NCBI GenBank assembly: GCA_900176545.1
Contig: FWXP01000010.1
Span: 46,778-110,777, forward strand
DNA from: Oscillospiraceae bacterium
GTDB lineage: Bacteria > Bacillota > Clostridia > Saccharofermentanales > Saccharofermentanaceae
Direction of reading: 5' to 3'
Length of the DNA stretch: 64,000 bases
Both the position numbers and the translations under genes were made by a program. This document shows positions 42,671 to 49,920 of this stretch, in pieces (positions within the stretch are counted from its first letter, which is position 1; each line of letters starts with the position of its first letter). Under the pieces are notes generated by a model that saw nothing but the letters and a program-made list of their open reading frames with translations, did not search any database and was not told where the DNA came from.

Positions 42671-44035
42671 TCAGTCGTTGTTGCCCCCATAATTTCCGTC
42701 GGGGTATACGGCCTCGGCATTCCATAAGATCCATTCATTAAGACCTGCATCCTGCAGGGCTCGTATCTGATCATTTATAGCATCGTAATCGTAGACCATG
42801 TAATTGCCTTCGCCTATATAGGAGGCGGTAAAGGCCTGAAGATACGGACGTACGGTGCAGTATCCCGGCTGGTCATGGTACTGGCTTCCTATAAGAAGGG
42901 CGTTGAGCATGACCTCATAAGGATAGAGGTCAGGAGAGTCGAACGTGATGCCGTTCATCATGGTGCCGGAAGCGTAGTGGGAAGGATATATCATGGGGCA
43001 GAGGGAATCTATTCCCGTAAAGCCTACACTGCTCCAGTCCTGTCCCAATATCTCACCGTCGAGGGAGCTTGTTACCGCGATACCGAAGATATCTGCCGAC
43101 ACCGGTACCCCGTATGTATCCTGTATCCTTATCCTTGCCGTCTGAAGGAATCTGTTGATGGCATCTGCCTTGGAAGGCACCTCTCCGTCGACTCCGAAGT
43201 AAGGCGCTTCGCCTGAAGTCGTATTCCCGGTAGGGAATCTCACGTAGTCGAACTGGATCTCGTCGACTCCCATGGCGATGGCTTCTTCGGCAAGCTCTAT
43301 AAGGTAGTCCCAGTTACGCTGATCGTAGGGATTTGCGAAGGCCTCGCTTCCCTCCGTTGAGAAGAAGAGAGGGTTGCCGGATGCGTCGCAGATAGCCCTG
43401 TCGGGGTAGGTGGAAGCCAGGCGCGGATCCTTGAAGCATACGATACGACCTATCACGTAGATATCATTGTCGTGGCAGGTCTGACAGACTTCCTCGAGGT
43501 TGTAGTAGTTATAAAGATAGCCGATCTCCTGCGCCGTTTCGTTAGAGGTGTTGTAGTAGATGCCCTCGGCTTCCTTTAAGTCTATGACAAAGGCATTTAC
43601 CTCGGAATTATTGGCAAGCTCTATACAATCTTCGAGATTGACCACACGGTGAAGATAGAGGCCGTGCACTTCGAAATGCTCGTAAGGAACAGGCTCTTCG
43701 GCGGGAGTAAGCTCTCCCCAGAAAGCGTCTGCCACGGGGTTGGCGGGAAGACTTTCAGTCACCTCGAAAGGCACTGTCGGCGTGGGGGTAGCAATGGTAC
43801 CTATCGTTCCGGAGGGAGTAGCGTGGCTGCTCTCGTCTATCTCCAGGAGCTTCTTTCCTGAAGCTTTCTTTCCTATCACACCGCCTATCAAGGCGATAGT
43901 TAATATCACTACCAGTCCCAGCAGGCCTACGAATGTGTTCTGCAGCGCACGAAGCTTCTTTTTGGAACGGTCCGTGCCTTTTCTTTCATTTCGCTTATAG
44001 TCATTAAAGTCGTATTTCTTGTTATCGTTGATCAT
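42671..44035 (-). CDS. Membrane-anchored putative glycoside hydrolase (DUF4015/GH-like)
   Basis: A 454-residue protein: charged cytoplasmic start, one membrane helix (about 34-55), a Thr/Pro linker (70-100) and a TIM-barrel domain (about 120-450). Blocks such as FVIDLKEAEGIYYNT, IVCFKDPRLA, VDEIQFDYVRFPT and SADIFGIAVTS match the putative glycosyl hydrolase family PF13200, whose substrate is unknown. The acidic residues in DEIQFDY are probable active-site candidates. ATG 44035 lies 6 bases after TATAAT with no ribosome site. Confidence 0.85.
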   Translation of the reverse strand: MINDNKKYDFNDYKRNERKGTDRSKKKLRALQNTFVGLLGLVVILTIALIGGVIGKKASGKKLLEIDESSHATPSGTIGTIATPTPTVPFEVTESLPANPVADAFWGELTPAEEPVPYEHFEVHGLYLHRVVNLEDCIELANNSEVNAFVIDLKEAEGIYYNTSNETAQEIGYLYNYYNLEEVCQTCHDNDIYVIGRIVCFKDPRLASTYPDRAICDASGNPLFFSTEGSEAFANPYDQRNWDYLIELAEEAIAMGVDEIQFDYVRFPTGNTTSGEAPYFGVDGEVPSKADAINRFLQTARIRIQDTYGVPVSADIFGIAVTSSLDGEILGQDWSSVGFTGIDSLCPMIYPSHYASGTMMNGITFDSPDLYPYEVMLNALLIGSQYHDQPGYCTVRPYLQAFTASYIGEGNYMVYDYDAINDQIRALQDAGLNEWILWNAEAVYPDGNYGGNND

Positions 44036-44041
44036 AGATGC

Positions 44042-44047
44042 ATTATA
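44042..44047 (-). promoter_or_regulatory. -10 element for the GH-like gene, leaderless
   Basis: TATAAT on the minus strand; the ATG begins after 6 bases. The best -35 candidate, TTCATT at 17-base spacing, is weak. Confidence 0.55.
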
Positions 44048-44099
44048 TAAGGTTATTTATTGGAAATGAAGCAAAAAACGATATTTGCCGTCGTTCATG

Positions 44100-44108
44100 T
44101 GATAAAAT
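44100..44108 (+). promoter_or_regulatory. Extended -10 for the Nudix-YigZ-HtrA operon
   Basis: TGATAAAAT, 47 bases before ATG 44156, which has its own GAGAGGA ribosome site. Confidence 0.4.
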
Positions 44109-44155
44109 AACAGGTAACGTATCAGTTTTGCGGCGACGCGGAAGAGAGGACATTT

Positions 44156-44569
44156 ATGATAGTTCGTAATTGCGCTGGCGGGATCGTTTTTTGCGGTGAC
44201 AAGGTGCTGATGCTCCTTAATGACAAGCATGAATGGGCATTTCCCAAGGGCGTTGTAAGAGCAGGACAGAAGCTCACGGATATCGCCATAAAGAGGATAA
44301 AGATCGAAGCCGGGGTAGATGCCTCCATAGTAGCTCCCTGCGGCAAGACCAAGTATGAATTTTTTTCCGTCACCAGAAAGAAGCCGGTACATAATAACGT
44401 TTCGTGGTTCGTCATGCGTGCCGACAGTGAAGCGACAAAGGCATCAGAAGCGGACGGTTTTTCCGATGCGAAGTTCTTTACCATGGAGGAAGCTCTCGAC
44501 ACCATCACATACAGTCAGGATAAATCTTTGCTTATGATGGCATATCAAAGATACAGGGAACTTTCTTGA
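44156..44569 (+). CDS. Nudix-fold protein with degenerate Nudix box
   Basis: A 137-residue Nudix-fold protein (AGGIVFCGDKVLMLLND, then WAFPKGVV). The box at residues 32-54 departs from G-x5-E-x7-REUxEExGU. The first Glu is Q38, Arg is K46, and two metal-binding Glu are R47 and I50; only E51 remains. Ordinary pyrophosphatase activity is therefore doubtful; a binding or regulatory role is possible. It overlaps yigZ by 4 bases in a likely operon with htrA. Confidence 0.75.
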   Translation: MIVRNCAGGIVFCGDKVLMLLNDKHEWAFPKGVVRAGQKLTDIAIKRIKIEAGVDASIVAPCGKTKYEFFSVTRKKPVHNNVSWFVMRADSEATKASEADGFSDAKFFTMEEALDTITYSQDKSLLMMAYQRYRELS

Positions 44570-45219
44570 GCGACGCATCACATATCACCTTAAAGAAGGC
44601 CGGAAGTTCCAGGATAGAGATAAAGCAGTCGGTATTCATCGGCAATGCCGCCCCCGTATCCTCCAGGGAGGAAGCGGATGCTTTTGTAGCCGATATAAGG
44701 CGGAAGTACCCCGATGCCAGACACAGTTGTTATGCTTGGAAGATCGACAGCACGATGCATATGCAAAAGTACAGTGATGACGGTGAACCGTCCGGTACTG
44801 CCGGCATGCCGATCCTGAATATCCTGGAGCATAACGATATAACTGATTCCATAATAGTAGTGACACGATACTTCGGAGGCATACTCTTGGGCAAGGGTGG
44901 GCTCGTAAGAGCCTACACCGAAGCCGCTTCTGAAGCCGTGAAGGATGCAGGTCTTGTCAGGATAACCGAGGGCGAGGCTTATAAGATCCGATTGGGCTAT
45001 GACCTGTCGGATAAGATAATAAGGGAGCTCTCGAATGCGGGTCTTACCGCCGAAGACATAAGCTATACCACGGATGTCGAGATCACCGCGGTATGCTCTT
45101 CTTCTGATTCGGAGCGCATGATCGAGCTGGTGACCAACGCGTCAGCCGGCCGCGCGGTCATCACTAAGGACGGCAAGAGGGATCTTAAGACTGACATCGA
45201 CAGGGGTGATATCTCATGA
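44566..45219 (+). CDS. yigZ: YigZ/IMPACT-family protein
   Basis: A 217-residue protein with the N-terminal UPF0029 domain (IEIKQSVFIGNA, DARHSCYAWKI, YSDDGEPSGTAGMPIL, VVTRYFGGILLGKGGLVRAY) and the C-terminal ferredoxin-like half. The family is linked to translation control in eukaryotes; its bacterial role is unclear. The start is TTG 44566, overlapping the Nudix stop, with AGGGA 7 bases upstream. Confidence 0.9.
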   Translation: MSDASHITLKKAGSSRIEIKQSVFIGNAAPVSSREEADAFVADIRRKYPDARHSCYAWKIDSTMHMQKYSDDGEPSGTAGMPILNILEHNDITDSIIVVTRYFGGILLGKGGLVRAYTEAASEAVKDAGLVRITEGEAYKIRLGYDLSDKIIRELSNAGLTAEDISYTTDVEITAVCSSSDSERMIELVTNASAGRAVITKDGKRDLKTDIDRGDIS

Positions 45220-46397
45220 CGGAAGATAAGAAGAGACAAGGAAAGAACGGTGCGCTGCCTTTTGCCGTGGCGGGCCTTGTGCTGTTCTTTCTCTTCTCTG
45301 TAATGCAGTCCATATACATCTTTGCGCTTACTGCCGGAAGGACAGGCAATATGAACTATGTCGCAGGTAAGGAGACAAAGCCCTCTTCGGAGGTGACAGA
45401 GGCATCCTATCCCGAGGATCTGCCCGAGCCCTTCTTCTCTCTTGAGGAGGCCGCGAGCGTGACAGATCCGGACAAGCAGACCCTAAGCGTCGCGGATATC
45501 GCAGCATCTGTAGGACCTGCCACCGTATCCGTATATATCTACGCACCTTCAGAAGGTACCGGCGCAGAGACTCCCGTATCTTCAGGTTCCGGATTTCTTA
45601 TAACAGAAGACGGATATATAGTTACCAACTGCCATGTAGTGGACAGCGCCAAGGAAGATCCCGATATGTCGGTCAAGGTCAATGTTCCGGGATACGAAGA
45701 TCTTATAGAGGCCGAGATCACAGGCACCGATGTACAGACTGATATCGCAGTCATCAAGATATCCGGTGATACATATCCCTGTGTGACATTAGGAGATTCA
45801 GACCTTCTTCGTCCGGGCGAACTGGCAGTAGCCATCGGCAATCCCCTCGGAACTCTGGAAGGCACGGTGACCGCAGGCGTCATCTCCGCCATCGGAAGAC
45901 AGATGAACAATAACGGATATCTGATGGAGCTCATACAGACGGATGCATCCATCAACAGCGGCAATAGCGGAGGTCCTCTCATCAATTCCTTCGGGGAGGT
46001 CATAGGAGTCACCAATGCCAAGATGGGATCCGCGGAAGGCCTGGGATTTGCCATACCGATAAATGTTGCCAAGCCCATCATAGAATCACTCATCAACTAC
46101 GGAAGGGTAGTAGGAAGGCCGTATCTGGGCATAACGGTGGATCAGGTCAGTGAAGGTGCATATAACGGAGCAGTTCCGGGCGTATACATATCCGATCTTC
46201 CCGCAGGCGGCCCCGGAGAGGCGGCAGGACTTATGGAAGGTGATATGATCATCTCCATGGACGGAGTTGCAATTGAGTCCTCAGATGTTATCATTGGAGT
46301 ACGTGATTCCCATGAAGTAGGTGACGAGATCGAGATAGTCGTACTTCGTGACGGTGAGGAACTTACATTTATTCTTACGATAGGAGACGGTAATTAA
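45216..46397 (+). CDS. HtrA-like serine protease with PDZ domain
   Basis: A 393-residue S1C protease. A membrane helix (about 13-36) anchors it. The trypsin-like domain carries H140 (NCHVVD), D176 (TDIAVIK) and S251 (NSGNSGGPL), and one PDZ domain covers about 300-390. The active site faces outside, where it degrades misfolded envelope proteins. The ATG overlaps yigZ. A 36-residue membrane microprotein begins 2 bases after its stop. Confidence 0.94.
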   Translation: MTEDKKRQGKNGALPFAVAGLVLFFLFSVMQSIYIFALTAGRTGNMNYVAGKETKPSSEVTEASYPEDLPEPFFSLEEAASVTDPDKQTLSVADIAASVGPATVSVYIYAPSEGTGAETPVSSGSGFLITEDGYIVTNCHVVDSAKEDPDMSVKVNVPGYEDLIEAEITGTDVQTDIAVIKISGDTYPCVTLGDSDLLRPGELAVAIGNPLGTLEGTVTAGVISAIGRQMNNNGYLMELIQTDASINSGNSGGPLINSFGEVIGVTNAKMGSAEGLGFAIPINVAKPIIESLINYGRVVGRPYLGITVDQVSEGAYNGAVPGVYISDLPAGGPGEAAGLMEGDMIISMDGVAIESSDVIIGVRDSHEVGDEIEIVVLRDGEELTFILTIGDGN

Positions 46398-46399
46398 GC

Positions 46400-46510
46400 A
46401 TGAGACCGGATAAGCATTCAACGGGAGTAAAGATAGTAGCGGGAATACTGGCTTTTGCCATGATCCTTACCTTTGTATCCGTAATAGTACTTATAATGGC
46501 GGGGATCTGA
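46400..46510 (+). CDS. 36-residue single-span membrane microprotein
   Basis: ATG 46400 to TGA 46508-46510. A short basic start (MRPDKHSTGVK) is followed by one hydrophobic helix from about residue 12 to the end. It lies 2 bases after the htrA stop, so translation could be coupled; no strong ribosome site of its own beyond GGAGACGG upstream. The frame abuts the convergent phosphatase gene without a gap. No homologue is recognised; its placement suggests a partner of the membrane protease. Confidence 0.6.
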   Translation: MRPDKHSTGVKIVAGILAFAMILTFVSVIVLIMAGI

Positions 46511-47086
46511 TCAGTCCTCACTTATCGTATAGATCTTAGCCTGCTCTATGGGCTCATATTCTCTTAAGTGAGATACATCTTTGCCCTCTGTTATGCAAAG
46601 AGCAGCCTGGACCAATATCATATGAGATACAAGAAGAACGGTACCGTCGTATCGTTCTTTTACTTTGCCTATTACCTTTTGGGCTCTGTCATATACGTCA
46701 AAGAATGTTTCTCCAACGCCGCTTAGCGGAACGAATTCGTGAGGGCGAGTCCTGAACTTTATAAAATCCTCAGGGAACATCTCTGCCACATCCGGTGCAC
46801 GAAGTCCTTCCCAAGTGCCCAGATCCATCTCGGCGAGCAGAGGTTCGACCTCTATCCTGTATTTTAGACCCGATGCCCTGCGTATCAGATGAGCGGTATT
46901 TAATGCTCTTTGCATGGGGCTCACAAGGCAGATGTCGGGTGAGATATCAAGGGCAGGCAATGATCGTCCCAGAGCCAGGGCAGAGTCTATTCCCTTACAA
47001 GTCAGGGGCGAATCCTGTCGCCCCTGCATCCTGTATTCGGTATTCCAGATAGTCTCTCCGTGCCTGGTGATCAATATCCTCGTCAT
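46511..47086 (-). CDS. Histidine phosphatase family protein
   Basis: A 191-residue phosphoglycerate-mutase-like phosphatase. The catalytic RHGE motif (ILITRHGETIWN) is at the N terminus; MDLGTWEG and the second histidine in LLVSHMI follow. The small size and lack of mutase-specific insertions suggest a phosphatase acting on a small metabolite. The start overlaps the foldase stop by 4 bases, so it belongs to that operon. Confidence 0.9.
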   Translation of the reverse strand: MTRILITRHGETIWNTEYRMQGRQDSPLTCKGIDSALALGRSLPALDISPDICLVSPMQRALNTAHLIRRASGLKYRIEVEPLLAEMDLGTWEGLRAPDVAEMFPEDFIKFRTRPHEFVPLSGVGETFFDVYDRAQKVIGKVKERYDGTVLLVSHMILVQAALCITEGKDVSHLREYEPIEQAKIYTISED

Positions 47087-48867
47087 GGTACATCCTGGAT
47101 GGCATCAAGGCCGGACTGGATGAATTCATACTTGTATTCTGATTCCATCTCGGTAAGGAAGGCCTGATAGTTCCTCATCCTGATGAAGCTGTTGACCCTG
47201 TCGTACCACTCGGGATTCTCGGAGATGGATACCATATAGACGATATAGTAGCCGTCCTCGGTCTCGATAAGTGTCTTGTCGCCCGCGGATCTCTCATCGG
47301 AGAAGATCCAGTCATTGAGGGCGCCGTCGTACTTGCCGGGATATGTGTCGTTGCTGTGTGTTACCGTGATATCGCCGCTCAAGATCTCATCTGTGTAGAT
47401 GTTCTCGATACTCTGCATATCACCTTCTGTAGCTACCTGATCATAGATCTCCTGAGCCGTGCTCTGAGCCTCGGAAACGGAGAAGCCTGCGGCCTCGGGA
47501 TCATATGTAACGTTTACCTTGACGAATCTTACGTCTCTCAAAGGAACTGACTGTCTGTCTCTTGATACGAAGCAGAGGATGATGGGGAAGCCGTCGTTAT
47601 CGGTGAAGATCACGGCATCTCCGGGAGTTCTTTCCAGGTCAAAGAGCCAGTCCCTGAACTCATCGTGGGTAAAGTCTGAATACCTGGAGTCAGCGATAAG
47701 GGTGGAATCGGTCTGGAGGAGCCTGTCTCTTGCTTCTCCGGAGAAGTATTCTGCTGCTACGGACTCAAAGTTGTTACTGTCGTGACCGATGCCTTCGACG
47801 ATCTCGTTGGCGTGGAGCATGGCTGTGTCGATGAATGCCTGATCTCTCTGCTCGTAAGTGATCCTTAAGATCTTGTAGCTTACTACGTCGTAAGCATTCC
47901 TGTTCTCTTCGTAAGCCTGGTTAGCCTGCTCCTCGGTTGCCTGGAGCTCAACGAGCTTGGCGCCGGAAGCATAGTCTTCGGTGAAATACTTCTTTGCAAG
48001 TGTATTGACTACTACCTGCTCTGATACCTGATTGCCGAATACACCTCTGATGTAAGTATCAAGAGGAACACCGAGCTCTGCTGCCTTGCCGGAGAGCCAG
48101 TCTACATAAGCTCTTGCCAGTGCGTAGTGCTCTTCGCCGATATCGTATCCGTGGAGCTTGGCATCGTCGTAGAGGAGCTGTGTCGTCCTCATCTCTGATG
48201 CGGTAAGGTTCAGGAAATAGTCTCTCTGCGTAGCATAGTTGGGGTCTTCGGAAGCGGATGCCAGCATCTCGGGTGTATCCGAAGCGAATATATCTACGCC
48301 GTTATCTATGAGGATATAGTGGTACATGAAGCTGAACTCTGCACTGTCCACCATCTGTCCGTTGATCATGAGGGGACTTTGGAGCTTTTCCTTGAGACCT
48401 GCCTCGTAGAAAAGGGATACGGCTACTACGATCAATACGGCAGCTACTGCCATTATCACGAAAGGAAGCCCCTTGCGCTTGTTCTTTACAGGGAGTACTT
48501 CCTGCTCTTCCTTCTTTGTATTCTTGCCTGATATATCGAGCTTTATGGGATCGACGTCATTCTTCTTGACGTTCTTATCCTTCTTTCTGCTGTTCTTTGC
48601 CTTCTTTACGGCGGATTCCTCACCGGTGAGCAGATCGGGGTCGATCTGCTCCAGATCCTTAAGGACCGTAGGCTCCTTCTTCTCTTCTGCAATCACTGCT
48701 GCCGACAGGGAAGTCTCTTCTACGGAGAAGGCTACCTGCTCTTCGCTTAAGTCTTCGGCTTCTACGGTTATGCCCGCGTCCTCGCCGCCGTCGTATCTTG
48801 TCTCTTCTACGGGCTCGGGAGCTATCTCCGGAGCTCTTACTTTATTCTTGTTGTCCTTCTTTTTCAA
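47083..48867 (-). CDS. Membrane-anchored PrsA/SurA-like foldase
   Basis: A 594-residue protein. A long charged cytoplasmic tail (about 1-135) precedes one membrane helix (about 138-158), a SurA-like helical chaperone region (about 165-320) and two parvulin-like segments (about 325-425 and 435-560). Neither parvulin segment shows a full set of isomerase residues by eye, so chaperone action is more certain than isomerase activity. TTG start at 48867 follows GAGGAGGAG and overlaps the lipid-kinase stop. Confidence 0.72.
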   Translation of the reverse strand: MKKKDNKNKVRAPEIAPEPVEETRYDGGEDAGITVEAEDLSEEQVAFSVEETSLSAAVIAEEKKEPTVLKDLEQIDPDLLTGEESAVKKAKNSRKKDKNVKKNDVDPIKLDISGKNTKKEEQEVLPVKNKRKGLPFVIMAVAAVLIVVAVSLFYEAGLKEKLQSPLMINGQMVDSAEFSFMYHYILIDNGVDIFASDTPEMLASASEDPNYATQRDYFLNLTASEMRTTQLLYDDAKLHGYDIGEEHYALARAYVDWLSGKAAELGVPLDTYIRGVFGNQVSEQVVVNTLAKKYFTEDYASGAKLVELQATEEQANQAYEENRNAYDVVSYKILRITYEQRDQAFIDTAMLHANEIVEGIGHDSNNFESVAAEYFSGEARDRLLQTDSTLIADSRYSDFTHDEFRDWLFDLERTPGDAVIFTDNDGFPIILCFVSRDRQSVPLRDVRFVKVNVTYDPEAAGFSVSEAQSTAQEIYDQVATEGDMQSIENIYTDEILSGDITVTHSNDTYPGKYDGALNDWIFSDERSAGDKTLIETEDGYYIVYMVSISENPEWYDRVNSFIRMRNYQAFLTEMESEYKYEFIQSGLDAIQDVP

Positions 48868-49784
48868 AGTGACTCCTCCTCACCGGGAACGATCAAGGTG
48901 ATCGCTTCGTGTATGCATTCTACGTTGACGGGAAGGGAAGGACCCTGTTCTCCGTCTATATCCAGTATCACCTTCTCATCGGAAGGTGTAGAGAGCTTGA
49001 GCTTATCTGTCTGAAGATAAAGAACGTTATCATTATAAATGTGTTCGCCGATCATGAGCTTTCCCAAAAGAGGCATTATTTCGGTAGGTTCCATCTTCTT
49101 CAAAACGAGGACATCCAGAAGTCCGTCGGACAAGTCCGCCATGGTCATGAGCTTTCTAAAGCCTCCTACACTCTTGGTGTTGGAGATAAGGAACATTATC
49201 GCCTGCTCTTCGTAGGATTCTGTCTCGGTCTCGATATTCAGATGTATCGCATTGTTTATAGTGGACGGAATGTCCTTCATGGCGCTCATCCAGTATGCTG
49301 CGGGACCGAAGGCGGTCTTCAAGTCGGAAGGCACCTTATATGCAACGTCCGCCATAAGGCCTCCTGCCAAAACGTTCAGGAAATACTTGTCATTTACCTT
49401 GCCGCAGTCGACCTTGTTGAACGCGGGATTCATAAGCATCCTCGCGAAGTCGGAGGGAAGGGAGGGCAGTCCGTTGATGGTGGCAAAATCATTTACCGTA
49501 CCGGAGGTATAGATAGCCAGCGGCAGGTCTATACCGCCTTCCATCATGCCGGTGATGACTTCATTTACCGTGCCGTCACCGCCTACTGCGATCATGTAAT
49601 CGTACTGCGAGACGTCTGTCTCCTTGGCGAACCTTACGGCATCGAACCTTGCGGAAGTATAATATGCATCTGCTCTCTCCAGTGCTCCGAAGGATACCAG
49701 ATATGCGAGCATGTCATCGACGTTGACCCTGGCGGTCTCTCTTCCCGATGAAGGATTCATTATGATCTTCAGCTTAAGTCCCAT
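48864..49784 (-). CDS. Diacylglycerol/lipid kinase (YegS/DagK family)
   Basis: A 306-residue lipid kinase with NPSSGR near the start, VGGDGTVNEV (the ATP-binding GGDGT) and SGTVNDFA (about 95). It probably phosphorylates diacylglycerol to recycle lipid released during lipoteichoic acid synthesis. ATG 49784 with AAGGAG 8 bases upstream is preferred to a GTG 6 bases earlier, which is too near that site. Confidence 0.9.
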   Translation of the reverse strand: MGLKLKIIMNPSSGRETARVNVDDMLAYLVSFGALERADAYYTSARFDAVRFAKETDVSQYDYMIAVGGDGTVNEVITGMMEGGIDLPLAIYTSGTVNDFATINGLPSLPSDFARMLMNPAFNKVDCGKVNDKYFLNVLAGGLMADVAYKVPSDLKTAFGPAAYWMSAMKDIPSTINNAIHLNIETETESYEEQAIMFLISNTKSVGGFRKLMTMADLSDGLLDVLVLKKMEPTEIMPLLGKLMIGEHIYNDNVLYLQTDKLKLSTPSDEKVILDIDGEQGPSLPVNVECIHEAITLIVPGEEESL

Positions 49785-49873
49785 CGACACTTCTCCTTTT
49801 TATCATTCACTATACTTTACCACAAAAAGAATTTCCCTATTATTACCGCATTACTACAAAATAATACTTATTG

Positions 49874-49882
49874 TGATATTAT
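49874..49882 (+). promoter_or_regulatory. Extended -10 promoter for the third YfhO gene
   Basis: TGATATTAT, about 40 bases before ATG 49921, which has an AAGGAG site. Confidence 0.45.
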
Positions 49883-49920
49883 CTTCTTTGTATGATCTAT
49901 TTTCGGAATAAGGAGATCAG

